This document shows, one piece after another, positions 1 to 7,997 of a stretch of DNA of 64,000 nucleotides. How positions within the stretch are numbered: the stretch's first letter is position 1; each line of letters opens with the position of its first letter. The notes beneath the pieces were generated by a model. It saw only the letters and a list, made by a program, of their open reading frames with translations. It did no database searches and had not been told where the DNA came from. The position numbers and the translations under genes were made by a program. This DNA comes from Clostridia bacterium (lineage in GTDB: Bacteria; Bacillota; Clostridia; Oscillospirales; RGIG8002), in NCBI GenBank assembly GCA_017620395.1, contig JAFZQJ010000013.1:31885-95884 (forward strand). The letters are read 5' to 3'.

Positions 1-1
1 A

Positions 2-355
2 AAAACGCTTTACGGCGAGCCGTATATGGACGAGATATTCTCCGCCGAGTTCACGTCGCCCGATAAAGAGTATATGCACGGGATAAAGCTCGGCGACACG
101 CTTTATGACGTCGTCGCGAAGTTCCCGCAGGACCGCGATTACCGCTGCGGCACGCCGTATGGTGATCCGATGGACAAATACACTGACGGTTATTCCGTTC
201 TGCAGAACATCCGAGAGTATAATCGACACAACGACGATATCTACCGCCTGATCGTTACGGTCGGATACTATCCGCAGGTCAACTTCTATTTTGCGGAGGA
301 CTTGACGCTTTCGTCGATACTCATCAAATATCGCAACGACGGATTTGAGGAATAA
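2..355 (+). CDS. C-terminal part of a hypothetical protein
   Basis: The reading frame is open from base 2 to a TAA at 353-355, so the gene begins before the window. About 117 residues are visible. They are acidic and aromatic-rich (motifs YPQVNFYF, ILIKYRNDGFEE), with no membrane segment and no motif I can assign to a family. The Met at base 26 has no ribosome binding site in front of it and is probably internal. An intrinsic terminator follows immediately, so this is the last gene of its unit. Function unknown. Confidence 0.6.
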   Translation, partial: KTLYGEPYMDEIFSAEFTSPDKEYMHGIKLGDTLYDVVAKFPQDRDYRCGTPYGDPMDKYTDGYSVLQNIREYNRHNDDIYRLIVTVGYYPQVNFYFAEDLTLSSILIKYRNDGFEE

Positions 356-368
356 TTCACGCATAACA

Positions 369-404
369 AAAACGCTCCGAGGTAGCCTCGGGGCGTTTTG
401 TTTT
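369..404 (+). terminator. Rho-independent terminator
   Basis: The hairpin ACGCTCCGAGG / CCTCGGGGCGT is followed by TTTTGTTTT and lies 14 bases after the stop of the first gene. Confidence 0.85.
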
Positions 405-415
405 ATTCAGATACC

Positions 416-510
416 GTCATCCCGAGGGCGGCTATGCCGCGCCCGAGGGATCCCCTGCCGTCTGCTGACGGTGTGGGATCCTTCGACTCGCTTCGCTCGC
501 TCAGGATGAC
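416..510. repeat. Intergenic repeat of the GTCATCC-GAG...GGATCC type, in inverted halves
   Basis: The left half starts GTCATCCCGAGGGCGGC and runs into GGGATCCC. The right half is the inverted counterpart (read on the minus strand: GTCATCCTGAGCGAGCGAAG, then GTCGAAGGATCCC). Short units of this look occur between genes in many bacterial genomes, which is recalled knowledge. No coding potential is seen. It separates two convergent genes. Confidence 0.6.
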
Positions 511-533
511 ACCCGGCATGGAGCTTTGGTCAA

Positions 534-1508
534 TTATAATGCAAATTGGAAGACACAATACCCCGCGTAAATACACAGCAGCAGTATCCCCTGCCAGCGG
601 CTTACCTTGCCGCGGATAAGCGCCGGAAGCGCCATTATCAGCATCACCGCGCCCATGACCGGAATATCCACGACGAGCGAGGCGTTCATGCCGCCGATCA
701 GCTTTTCCGCGGGCACGCCGAACGGTCTGACCGTCATCGCCGCGCCGCTGACGAGCACGAGGTTGAAGAGGTTCGCGCCTATTATGTTGCCGAGCGAAAG
801 GGCGCTGTGCCCCTTGACGAGCGAGGTTATCGCCGTGACGAGCTCCGGCAGCGACGTGCCGAGCGCGACGAAGGTCAGCGCGATGACCGTTTCCGGCACT
901 CCCAGCTCGGTGGCGATCTTCGTGCCGTTATCGACGAGCAGACGCGCGCCGACCGCGATCAGCGCCGCGCCGACGACGAGCAGCAGGATATCCTTCCACG
1001 CCTTGCCCTCCGGAGCCGGCTCCGGCTCCTCCTTCTGCGCCTCGAGCTTCCTGCCCGCCCTGCGCGAGGTGATTATCAGCGCGAACATATACGCGACGAA
1101 AACGAGCAGCAGGCCTATGCCCATCAGGCGCGAGAAATACCCGGTCGTGTACGCGACCGCCGCGTAAGCCGCCGCCGCGGCGAAGAAGAACGCGAGCGGC
1201 AGGCGGAGCGTCTTCTTATCGACGTCCGACGGACGCACCGCCATAGTCACCGCGGAGATAAGCGCGGTGTTGCAGATTATCGAGCCGATGGCGTTCCCGT
1301 AGGCGATCTCCGGATGAGTCTCGAACGCCGCGGTGACGGAGACCATCACCTCCGGCAGCGTGGTGCCTATCGAAACGACCGTCGCGCCGATGATCAGCTC
1401 CGACATCTTCAGCCGGCGGGCGATGCCGACGGAGCCGTCGACGAACCAGTCGCCTCCGAATATCAGCATCACGAGCCCCAGAATAAACAGTAAAACGGCA
1501 ACAAGCAT
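534..1508 (-). CDS. Calcium/sodium antiporter (CaCA family, YrbG-like)
   Basis: The 324-residue integral membrane protein has about ten hydrophobic segments and two homologous alpha repeats: GTTLPEVMVSVTAA in the first half and GTSLPELVTAITS in the second. These are the ion-binding signatures of K+-dependent or K+-independent Na+/Ca2+ exchangers, and the length fits bacterial YrbG/MaX1 proteins. I chose the ATG at 1508 because AGAAAGGG sits seven bases upstream; an upstream in-frame start would lie inside the structured leader. It should exchange Ca2+ for Na+ or H+ across the cytoplasmic membrane. It stands alone behind its own promoter and a leader of about 105 nt. Confidence 0.9.
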   Translation of the reverse strand: MLVAVLLFILGLVMLIFGGDWFVDGSVGIARRLKMSELIIGATVVSIGTTLPEVMVSVTAAFETHPEIAYGNAIGSIICNTALISAVTMAVRPSDVDKKTLRLPLAFFFAAAAAYAAVAYTTGYFSRLMGIGLLLVFVAYMFALIITSRRAGRKLEAQKEEPEPAPEGKAWKDILLLVVGAALIAVGARLLVDNGTKIATELGVPETVIALTFVALGTSLPELVTAITSLVKGHSALSLGNIIGANLFNLVLVSGAAMTVRPFGVPAEKLIGGMNASLVVDIPVMGAVMLIMALPALIRGKVSRWQGILLLCIYAGYCVFQFAL

Positions 1509-1615
1509 ACGGTTTCCCTTTCTCAAGCCGCACGGCAAGGTGAGACTCTGCGGCGGGCGCTTCCGCGCCGCCCCCGATGCCTGTTGCCACCGATTTTAAT
1601 TCCGTGCGTTATTTC
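1509..1615 (-). promoter_or_regulatory. Long structured 5' leader of the antiporter gene, candidate metal or ion riboswitch
   Basis: Transcription from the promoter at 1622-1650 would give a leader of about 105 nt. A perfect 7-bp stem, CGCACGG (plus-strand 1602-1608) with CCGTGCG (1529-1535), encloses a GGTG/CACC stem and a GC-rich hairpin with a GGAA loop. The closing stem ends just before the GAGAAAGGG ribosome binding site. The fold was made by eye and I could not match it to a named riboswitch class. Confidence 0.4.
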
Positions 1616-1621
1616 GGTAGT

Positions 1622-1650
1622 ATTATAACCGCTCGCCGCCGTTTTGTCAA
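1622..1650 (-). promoter_or_regulatory. Sigma-70 promoter of the antiporter gene
   Basis: Reading leftward, TTGACA (1650-1645), a 17-nt spacer and TATAAT (1627-1622): a perfect consensus match. Confidence 0.85.
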
Positions 1651-1689
1651 GACGGCGTGGAAATCCGTTATATTATTTGAAAAAAATCG

Positions 1690-1718
1690 TTGACAAATCG
1701 GCGTTTATGCGATATAAT
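1690..1718 (+). promoter_or_regulatory. Sigma-70 promoter of rpsF-ssb-rpsR
   Basis: TTGACA at 1690-1695, a 17-nt spacer, TATAAT at 1713-1718. This is a perfect consensus, as expected for ribosomal protein genes. Confidence 0.9.
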
Positions 1719-1726
1719 ACTCAGGC

Positions 1727-1791
1727 TGCGTAAAAATCCGCAGTATCCTTGCTTCCGAAAGGAAGCCATAAGTCCAAAAGGAGGTGCAATT
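1727..1791 (+). promoter_or_regulatory. rpsF leader with two hairpins (possible S6:S18 autoregulatory site)
   Basis: The leader holds CTGCG...CGCAG around 1728-1745 and GCTTCC-GAAA-GGAAGC at about 1750-1765, before an AAAAGGAGGTG ribosome binding site. Many bacteria control rpsF by binding the S6:S18 complex to a leader hairpin with a CCG bulge; a TCCG lies in the first hairpin here. That assignment is inference. Confidence 0.35.
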
Positions 1792-2097
1792 ATGTCAAAG
1801 ATCAAGAACAACTACGAAGCTATGTTCGTCATCGACTGCGATCTCGACAGCAAGGAAGAAAACGCTACCGCCAATCTGGTGGCGAAATTCAAGTCCTTCA
1901 TCGAAGAGAACGCCGAGAACGTCGAGCTCGAGGAGTGGGGCATGCGCAAGCTCGCTTATCCGATCAACTACAAGGACAGCGGCTATTACTGCGTCTGCAA
2001 GTTCACCAGCGAGACCGAGTTCCCCGCCGAGCTGGAGCGTAACTTCAACATCAACGAGAGCATCATCCGCTATCTCGTCATCAAGCTTGAGAAGTAA
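1792..2097 (+). CDS. rpsF: Small ribosomal subunit protein bS6
   Basis: The 101-residue protein starts MSKIKNNYEAMFVID and has the S6 core pattern (KLAYPINYKDSGYYC, FNINESIIRYLVIKLEK). bS6 binds the 30S platform as a heterodimer with bS18. The ATG at 1792 follows AGGAGGTG at ideal spacing; an upstream in-frame ATG at 1690 overlaps the promoter and cannot be used. It is followed at 14 bp by ssb, then rpsR, the conserved bacterial order. Confidence 0.97.
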   Translation: MSKIKNNYEAMFVIDCDLDSKEENATANLVAKFKSFIEENAENVELEEWGMRKLAYPINYKDSGYYCVCKFTSETEFPAELERNFNINESIIRYLVIKLEK

Positions 2098-2111
2098 GGG
2101 AGGAAACGAAA

Positions 2112-2555
2112 ATGATTAACAAGGTCATTCTTATGGGCCGCCTCGTGGCCGATCCCGAGCTCAAGCATACCCAGAGCGACGTACCCGTCGTCTCCACCCG
2201 CATCGCCGTAGACCGCGATTTCAAATCCGCGAGCGGCGAGCGTCAGGCCGATTTCATCGACATCGTCTGCTGGCGCGAAAGAGCGGAGTTCGTCTCCCGC
2301 TATTTCCGCAAGGGCAACATGATCGCCGTCGTCGGCTCCCTGCAGAGCCGCCAGTTCGAGACCAAGGACGGTCAGAAGCGTACCGCCTACGAGGTCGTCT
2401 GCGATCAGGTATCCTTCACCGGCGAAAAAGCCAACAACGCTCCCTCCGCCGGCGGAAGCTACGCGCCCCGTCAGGACGCGCCCGCTCCGGAGTTCAGCGC
2501 TCCCGGCGGCGACGACTTCGAGGAAGTCGACGACGACAGCCAGCTGCCCTTCTGA
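2112..2555 (+). CDS. ssb: Single-stranded DNA-binding protein
   Basis: The 147-residue protein has an N-terminal OB fold (MINKVILMGRLVADPELK; DIVCWRERAEFVSRYFRKGN; VVGSLQSRQFETKDGQ), a Gly/Pro/Ala-rich linker from about residue 110, and the acidic tip DDDSQLPF. That tip is the conserved C-terminal tail that recruits replication and repair proteins. GGGAGG precedes the ATG. It lies between rpsF and rpsR in one operon, so it is made together with ribosomal proteins. Confidence 0.97.
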   Translation: MINKVILMGRLVADPELKHTQSDVPVVSTRIAVDRDFKSASGERQADFIDIVCWRERAEFVSRYFRKGNMIAVVGSLQSRQFETKDGQKRTAYEVVCDQVSFTGEKANNAPSAGGSYAPRQDAPAPEFSAPGGDDFEEVDDDSQLPF

Positions 2556-2591
2556 GGCAGCCCCACATTCTACAACCAAGGAGTGTTATAA

Positions 2592-2837
2592 ATGGAAAAA
2601 GAGAACACCGCGCCGCGCTTCTCCAAGAAGCCCCGCAAAAAGGTCTGCGCCTTCTGCGTCGACCGCGTCGATTACATCGACTATAAGGACGTCGGCAAGC
2701 TCCGCAAGTACATTTCCGAGAGAGCGAAGATCCTGCCCCGCAGGACCACCGGCACCTGCGCTTATCATCAGACTCAGCTGACCACCGCCATCAAGAGAGC
2801 CCGCCACTGCGCGCTGCTCCCCTACGTCAACAACTGA
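2592..2837 (+). CDS. rpsR: Small ribosomal subunit protein bS18
   Basis: The 81-residue basic protein shows the S18 signature ([22 protein letters not shown] and [15 protein letters not shown]). Cysteines at CAFC and at [13 protein letters not shown] could form the zinc site of the Zn-binding (C+) paralogue of S18, so this may be the zinc-dependent form. It binds bS6 on the 30S platform. AAGGAG precedes the ATG and a strong terminator follows. Confidence 0.96.
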   Translation: MEKENTAPRFSKKPRKKVCAFCVDRVDYIDYKDVGKLRKYISERAKILPRRTTGTCAYHQTQLTTAIKRARHCALLPYVNN

Positions 2838-2851
2838 GCGAAACACGAAAG

Positions 2852-2881
2852 AACGGAGCAAGAACCTTGCTCCGTTTTTTT
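2852..2881 (+). terminator. Terminator of rpsF-ssb-rpsR
   Basis: ACGGAGCAAG / CTTGCTCCGT hairpin followed by seven T residues. Confidence 0.9.
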
Positions 2882-2884
2882 ATT

Positions 2885-2912
2885 GAAAAAGCACGCCGCG
2901 GCGTGCTTTTTT
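2885..2912 (-). terminator. Terminator of proBA, probably bidirectional
   Basis: The 16-bp palindrome GCACGCCGCGGCGTGC (2891-2906) is flanked by an A-run on the left and a T-run on the right. It can end transcription from proA and back up the rpsR terminator. Confidence 0.8.
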
Positions 2913-2923
2913 GCTTATCTGAT

Positions 2924-4168
2924 CTATCTCACCTGACCGTCGCCTTCGATGAGGTATTTGTAGGTGGTCAGGCAGTCGACGCCCATCGGTCCGCGGGCGT
3001 GGAGTTTCTGCGTGGAGATGCCGATCTCCGCGCCGTAGCCGAACTCGCCGCCGTCGGTGAAGCGTGTGGAGGCGTTGACGTAGACCGCCGCGGCGTCAAC
3101 TTCGCGCAGAAAGCGCGCGGCGTTTTCCGCGTTTTCCGTGATTATCGCCTCGCTGTGTCCTGTGGAGTAGCGCGCGATATGCGCGAGCGCTTCGTCGATG
3201 CCGGCGACGACCTTGACGGCGAGGATATAGTCGAGGAATTCGTTCGCCCAGTCGCTCTCGGACGCGGGCTTCACGCAGCCGCCGAGGATCACGCGGGCGC
3301 GTTCGCAGCCGCGCAGCTCGACGTTCTTCTCGTCAAGCTTCGCCTTCATCAGCGGCAGGAACTTCTCCGCGACGTCAGCGTGAACGAGCGCGGTTTCGAG
3401 CGCGTTGCAGACGGAGGGGCGCGAGGTCTTGGCGTTGAAGATTATATCCGCCGCCATATCGAGGTCGGCGGAGGCGTCCACGAAGGCGTGGCAGTTGCCC
3501 GTTCCCGTTTCTATCGTCGGTACGGTGGCGTTCTTCACCACCGCGGAGATGAGTCCGGCGCCTCCGCGCGGGATAAGCACGTCGACGTAATCGTTAAGCG
3601 TCATCAGCGCCGTAGCCGCTTCGCGCGAGGTATCCGGCAGGACGGTGACGCAGTCGGCGGGAAGCCCCGCGCTCTCGAGCGCGGAACGCATTATCTCGCC
3701 GAGCTTGAGGTTGGAGTTTATCGCCTCTTTGCCGCCCTTCAGGATAACGGCGTTGCCGCTTTTCAGGCAGAGCACGGCGGCGTCGACGGTGACGTTCGGA
3801 CGCGCCTCGTATATGATCGCGATGACGCCGAGCGGCACCGCTTTTTTCGTTATCTTCAGCCCGTTGGGGCGGACGCGCTCGTCGAAGACGCGGTCGAGCG
3901 GGTCGGGAACGCCGAGCAGTTCGAGCGCGCCCTGCGCCATGAGCTTCACGCGGCTCTCGTTCAGCGCGAGGCGGTCGAGCATCGCGGCGCTCATGCCGTT
4001 TTCGCGCGCGGCGGCGAGGTCCGCTTCGTTCGCGGCGAAGATCTCGGCCTTGCGCGCTTCAAGCGCGGCGGCGATCGCACGGAGCGCGGCGTTGCGCGTT
4101 TCGTTCGAGGAGGTTCCTATTATGCGCGACGCCGCTTTCGACGCGGCGCCGATGGCTCTGATATCCAT
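2924..4168 (-). CDS. proA: Glutamate-5-semialdehyde dehydrogenase (gamma-glutamyl phosphate reductase)
   Basis: The 414-residue protein is ProA from end to end: PLGVIAIIYEARPNVTVDA in the NADPH domain, LKGGKEAINSN, the catalytic-cysteine region KTSRPSVCNALET, and EFGYGAEIGISTQKLHARGPMG near the C-terminus. It reduces gamma-glutamyl phosphate to glutamate semialdehyde, the second step of proline synthesis. A GTG overlapping the proB stop at 4187-4189 could also start it, but the ATG at 4168 has an AAGGCAGGG site in front and gives the usual ProA N-terminus. Translation is coupled to proB. Confidence 0.96.
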   Translation of the reverse strand: MDIRAIGAASKAASRIIGTSSNETRNAALRAIAAALEARKAEIFAANEADLAAARENGMSAAMLDRLALNESRVKLMAQGALELLGVPDPLDRVFDERVRPNGLKITKKAVPLGVIAIIYEARPNVTVDAAVLCLKSGNAVILKGGKEAINSNLKLGEIMRSALESAGLPADCVTVLPDTSREAATALMTLNDYVDVLIPRGGAGLISAVVKNATVPTIETGTGNCHAFVDASADLDMAADIIFNAKTSRPSVCNALETALVHADVAEKFLPLMKAKLDEKNVELRGCERARVILGGCVKPASESDWANEFLDYILAVKVVAGIDEALAHIARYSTGHSEAIITENAENAARFLREVDAAAVYVNASTRFTDGGEFGYGAEIGISTQKLHARGPMGVDCLTTYKYLIEGDGQVR

Positions 4169-4185
4169 ATTCCCTGCCTTTCTTT

Positions 4186-4971
4186 TCACTCGGCGGCGAA
4201 GACCGTGCCGACCTGTTTTCCTTCAAGCAGTTCGTAGATCAGCGCGGGGTTCGCACTGTTCATTATCACCGTTTCCCTGCCCTGCGCGAGCATACGCTCG
4301 GCGGCGCGGAGCTTGGAGGTCATGCCTCCCGTGCCGAGGGCGGATTTGCCGTCGCAGCTCTCGTACATCTCCGCCGTTATCTCGGTCACGCGCGGGATGA
4401 GCTTCGCGTTCGGGTTGGAGTGCGGGTTGGAGTCGAAAAGTCCGTCCGCGTCGGTCAGAAAGACGAGCATATCCGCGCTTATCAGCTCCGCGACGACGGC
4501 GGAAAGGTTATCGTTGTCGCGGAAGCCGGCGAGCTCTTTTATCTCGTCGGTGTTCACGACGTCGTTGGCGTTGACTATCGGGATGACGCCGAGCGAAAGC
4601 AGCCGCTCGAAGGCGTTCAGGCAGTTGCGGCGCTGTACCTCGTTCTCGACGACGTTGCGCGTCAGAAGCACCTGCGCGACCGGCACGCCGAACTCGGCGA
4701 AAAGCTTGTCGTATATGTGCATCAGGCGTATCTGTCCGACCGCGGCGGCGGCCTGCAGACCGTCCAGCTCCGTCGGGCGGACGCCGTTCCAGAGCATCGC
4801 GCTGCCGACTCCGACCGCGCCGCTGCTCACGAGGACCACGCTGTTGCCGGTGTTGCGGACGCCGCTGAGTACCTTCGCGAGCTCGTCGATCCTGCGCAGG
4901 TTGACGCTTCCGCCTTCACCGGTCAGCGAGGACGTGCCTATCTTGACTACTATCCTCTTGCCTTTTTCCAT
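4186..4971 (-). CDS. proB: Glutamate 5-kinase, short form without PUA domain
   Basis: The 261-residue amino-acid kinase starts EKGKRIVVKIGTSSLTGEGG and has the VVLVSSGAVGVG and GTGGMTSKLRAAERML motifs. It phosphorylates L-glutamate in the first step of proline synthesis. Enterobacterial ProB carries an extra C-terminal PUA domain; this one stops at the kinase domain, as in several Gram-positive enzymes. GGAG lies before the ATG. It is first gene of proBA, with its promoter diverging from that of zapA. Confidence 0.96.
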   Translation of the reverse strand: MEKGKRIVVKIGTSSLTGEGGSVNLRRIDELAKVLSGVRNTGNSVVLVSSGAVGVGSAMLWNGVRPTELDGLQAAAAVGQIRLMHIYDKLFAEFGVPVAQVLLTRNVVENEVQRRNCLNAFERLLSLGVIPIVNANDVVNTDEIKELAGFRDNDNLSAVVAELISADMLVFLTDADGLFDSNPHSNPNAKLIPRVTEITAEMYESCDGKSALGTGGMTSKLRAAERMLAQGRETVIMNSANPALIYELLEGKQVGTVFAAE

Positions 4972-5034
4972 ACACGTCAGCTCCTTTTATACCGCGCGAC
5001 CGCTCCGTCATGCGGCTTCTTCCCTTATTTTGTT

Positions 5035-5062
5035 ATATTACCATATTTTTTGAAGATGTCAA
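5035..5062 (-). promoter_or_regulatory. Promoter of proBA
   Basis: Leftward TTGACA (5062-5057), 16-nt spacer, TAATAT (5040-5035). It is arranged back to back with the zapA promoter eleven bases away. Confidence 0.65.
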
Positions 5063-5072
5063 CAAAAAAGTG

Positions 5073-5101
5073 TTGAGAAACCGCCGATTATTTGCTATAA
5101 T
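5073..5101 (+). promoter_or_regulatory. Promoter of zapA-dut and probably the mre genes
   Basis: TTGAGA (5073-5078), 17-nt spacer, TATAAT (5096-5101). Confidence 0.8.
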
Positions 5102-5151
5102 ATGAGATGATAGTATAATTGTATAACTATGTTTATTACGAGGTGGGCATT

Positions 5152-5562
5152 ATGAGTCAAAAGAACATCATCAACATAAGGATCGGCGGGGTGCCTTACA
5201 CCATCAAGACAGACGAGCCTGCGGTGAACGTTGAACGCGCCGCCGCGGACGTCGACCGCCGCATAGCCGCGCACCAGCGCGACGCGGAATGGCTCAGCAC
5301 CGAGAAGGCGCTCGCGCTGACTTCCATCGAGCTCGCTGACCGTTATCTGCGCCTGAAGGACGAGGTAGACAACGTCAACGCCCGCTACCGCGAGACATCC
5401 AAGCAGCTCTTCTATCTGCAGAAGGAAACGGACGAGCTCAAGCAGCAGTTGTTTGAGCTTAAACAGGGCGGAAAATCCGAACCGCTCGGCGACGAGCCGG
5501 ATAATAAGGACGGCGGCGAAAACGGCTACGGCTACGGCGGCGAGGTGAGCAGCTTTGTCTGA
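5152..5562 (+). CDS. zapA: Cell division protein ZapA
   Basis: The 136-residue protein has the ZapA N-terminal strand-turn fold (NIINIRIGGVPYTIKTDEP) followed by a long helical coiled coil (EVDNVNARYRETSKQLFYLQKETDELKQQL read in part). ZapA cross-links FtsZ filaments in the division ring. The C-terminal 30 residues are Gly/Asp/Glu-rich and look disordered. The ATG at 5152 follows GAGGTGGGC; an upstream in-frame ATG at 5119 has no such site. Its end overlaps dut by eight bases, so the two are translationally coupled. Confidence 0.9.
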   Translation: MSQKNIINIRIGGVPYTIKTDEPAVNVERAAADVDRRIAAHQRDAEWLSTEKALALTSIELADRYLRLKDEVDNVNARYRETSKQLFYLQKETDELKQQLFELKQGGKSEPLGDEPDNKDGGENGYGYGGEVSSFV

Positions 5563-6001
5563 CTCCCGCGTTTTCGTTAAGCTGACCGGACGCGCCGGCG
5601 TGAAGGCGCCCGAACGCGCGACCTCCGGCAGCGCAGGCTTCGACCTCTGCGCCGCGATAGAAGCGCCGCTGATGCTTCAACCCGGCAAGCTCGCATCCGT
5701 GCCGACGGGGATAGCGGTAAAGCTTCCCGAAGGCAGCGTAGGACTGCTCTTCGGCAGGAGCGGCCTCGGCGTGAAGCACGGAATTACCCTCTCGAACTCC
5801 GTCGGCGTCATCGACAGCGACTACGTCGGCGAAATATTAGTCGGACTGTGCAACGTCTCCGACGAGCCGTACACGATAATGCCGCTTGACCGTATCGCGC
5901 AGCTCGTGGTCATGTCTCCCCTGCCGGTAACGCTCGTTCCGGCCGAAACGCTCGAAGATACCGAACGCGGCTCCGGCGGCTTCGGCTCGACGGGCAGATA
6001 A
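5555..6001 (+). CDS. dut: dUTP diphosphatase
   Basis: The 148-residue trimeric dUTPase carries the family motifs in order: GSAGFDLCAA (motif 1), GRSGLGVKHGI (2), GVIDSDYVGEI (3), DRIAQLVV (4) and the glycine-rich arm ERGSGGFGSTGR (5). It hydrolyses dUTP to dUMP and pyrophosphate. The start is TTG at 5555, inside the end of zapA, with GAGGTGAGC upstream. It lies just before mreB. Confidence 0.94.
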   Translation: MSDSRVFVKLTGRAGVKAPERATSGSAGFDLCAAIEAPLMLQPGKLASVPTGIAVKLPEGSVGLLFGRSGLGVKHGITLSNSVGVIDSDYVGEILVGLCNVSDEPYTIMPLDRIAQLVVMSPLPVTLVPAETLEDTERGSGGFGSTGR

Positions 6002-6051
6002 ATCCGTTTATACAACTCACCTCCCGCTCCGGCGGAGAAAGGCAGCTTCAT

Positions 6052-7074
6052 ATGGGACTTTTCAATAACTTCATCGGCATCGATATGGGCACTTCGAACA
6101 CGAAGATATACTACAAGGATCGCGGCATAGTGCTGCGCGAGCCCAGCGTCGTCGCCATCGACAACTACGACGAGGTCATCCGCGCCGCCGGCAACGAGGC
6201 GAAGGAGATGCTCGGACGCACACCCAAGGACATCACCGCAGTACGCCCGATACAGGACGGCGTCATCGCCGACCTGACCAGCACGGAGGGAATGCTCCGC
6301 CGCTTCGTCAAGGAGGTCTGCGGTAACAGCTTCTTCTCGAAGCCGCGCGCCGTTATCGCCGTGCCTTTCAACGTCACGGAGGTCGAGCGCCACGCCGTCA
6401 AGCAGGCGGCGTCAGGCGCGGGAGTGCGCGATCCGCGCACCGTCGACGAGCCTATGGCGGCCGCTATCGGCGCGGGGCTCCCGATCGCGGAGGCGACCGG
6501 CTCGATGATCGTCGACATCGGCGGCGGACTGACCGAGGTCGCGGTCATTTCCTACCAGGGCATCGTTTCCAGCTGCTCAGTGAAGGTCGCCGGCGACGAT
6601 TTCGACGACGCGATCGTCGATTACGTCAGACGCAAATACAACATCGCCATCGGCGGCCGTACCGCCGAGGAGGTCAAGATACATATCGGCTCCGCCTACC
6701 CATATGAGAACGAGGGACGCGAGCTGATCAAGGGCAGAAACATCATCGACGGACTGCCCAGAGAACTCGAGATAACCGCCTCCGAGGTGCGCGAGGCGCT
6801 CAGCGACTCGGTCGCCGCGATCCTGGAAGCCGTCCGCTCGACGCTTGAAAAGACCCCGCCGGAGCTTTCCGCCGACCTGATCGAGCGCGGAATAATGCTC
6901 TGCGGCGGCTCCGCGCTGCTCCGCGGTATCGACACCGTCATCGCGCAGGAGACAGGTATGCCCGTCTATATCGCGCCCGAGCCGACCGACTGCGTCGCCA
7001 TCGGCGCCGGAATGATGCTCGAGCATATCGACGAATTCGACAACGACGATTCCTACGGATACAGAATGGCGTAA
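6052..7074 (+). CDS. mreB: Rod shape-determining actin homologue MreB
   Basis: The 340-residue protein has actin-fold nucleotide motifs: IGIDMGTSNTKIY (phosphate 1), MIVDIGGGLTEVAVIS (phosphate 2), LCGGSALLRGID (adenosine) and DEPMAAAIGAGLPI (connect 1). It forms membrane-associated filaments that organise lateral wall synthesis. The next genes are mreC, mreD and a class B PBP, the classic elongasome order, which supports mreB over a free-standing mbl. GGAGAAAGG precedes the ATG. Confidence 0.95.
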   Translation: MGLFNNFIGIDMGTSNTKIYYKDRGIVLREPSVVAIDNYDEVIRAAGNEAKEMLGRTPKDITAVRPIQDGVIADLTSTEGMLRRFVKEVCGNSFFSKPRAVIAVPFNVTEVERHAVKQAASGAGVRDPRTVDEPMAAAIGAGLPIAEATGSMIVDIGGGLTEVAVISYQGIVSSCSVKVAGDDFDDAIVDYVRRKYNIAIGGRTAEEVKIHIGSAYPYENEGRELIKGRNIIDGLPRELEITASEVREALSDSVAAILEAVRSTLEKTPPELSADLIERGIMLCGGSALLRGIDTVIAQETGMPVYIAPEPTDCVAIGAGMMLEHIDEFDNDDSYGYRMA

Positions 7075-7150
7075 GCGCCCTCAAGCGCTCACACGGATTA
7101 TACGTAACGCACGGGCGATTACTGTCGCCTGACGCAAAAGAGGTCACGAA

Positions 7151-7996
7151 ATGCGGGATTTCTTCACCGGAAAGAAAATCAAAATAATCGCCGCGGTCTG
7201 CCTCGTGCTTATCGGCTCGATGATATATTCCATCAGCCGGGGCGGCGAGGCGAGCTACCTCGAGAGCTTCTTCGGCGCACTGACCGTCCCCTTCCAGAAG
7301 GCAAACGCAGCCATTGTCAACGGTCTTTCCGATTTCTTTGTCAAGATCGGCGACTACGACAGACTGAAGGAGGAGAACGATATGCTCCGCCAGGAGGTGC
7401 GGCGACTGCAGGCGCTGGAAAGCCAGAACGAGATGCTGATGCAGGAGAACGAATTCCTCAAGGGCAGTCTCGGACTGACCGAACGCCTGACCGAGCTTTC
7501 GCTCACCAAGGCTAAGGTCATCGGACGCGATCCCTCCGGATGGTTCGACGTCATCTCAGTTGACCGCGGAAGCATAGACGGAGTCGAGGTGCGCGATCCC
7601 GTTATCTCCGGCGGCAGCCTGATAGGCTACGTCAGCGAGGTCTACCTCACTTACAGCAAAGTCACGACGATACTCGACGTTTCATTCGAATGCGGCGCGC
7701 TCGAGACGCGTACCGGCGAAGTCGCGGTCATCGAAGGCGACGCAAAGCTCCGTGAGGACGGCAAGTGCAAGCTCAGCTACCTGCCGCGCGAAACGCAGGT
7801 CGCCGCGGGCGATATGGTCGTCACCAGCGGACTCGGCGGGGCCTTCCCGAAAAATATAATCGTCGGCACCGTGGAAGAGGTGCTCGTTGAAACACACGGC
7901 GCTTCAAGCTACGCGGTCATCGCGCCGTACACCGACATAAGCCGGCTGCGCAACGTCTACGTAATCACCGATTTCACCGGACAGGAGCAGGAGTAA
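7151..7996 (+). CDS. mreC: Rod shape-determining protein MreC
   Basis: The 281-residue protein has one N-terminal membrane anchor (about residues 10-28), then a coiled coil (residues 70-105, many Glu/Leu heptads), then the beta-rich periplasmic MreC domain with GRDPSGWFDVISVDRGS and VVTSGLGGAFPKNIIVG. It links MreB to the extracytoplasmic wall-synthesis enzymes. It follows mreB by 76 bp and abuts mreD. Confidence 0.94.
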   Translation: MRDFFTGKKIKIIAAVCLVLIGSMIYSISRGGEASYLESFFGALTVPFQKANAAIVNGLSDFFVKIGDYDRLKEENDMLRQEVRRLQALESQNEMLMQENEFLKGSLGLTERLTELSLTKAKVIGRDPSGWFDVISVDRGSIDGVEVRDPVISGGSLIGYVSEVYLTYSKVTTILDVSFECGALETRTGEVAVIEGDAKLREDGKCKLSYLPRETQVAAGDMVVTSGLGGAFPKNIIVGTVEEVLVETHGASSYAVIAPYTDISRLRNVYVITDFTGQEQE

Positions 7997-7997
7997 C

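Noticed and set aside
2867..4237. Long plus-strand ORF (456 codons) opposite proA
   Set aside because: Arg/Val/Asp-rich shadow of a high-GC gene; proA on the other strand has full family conservation.
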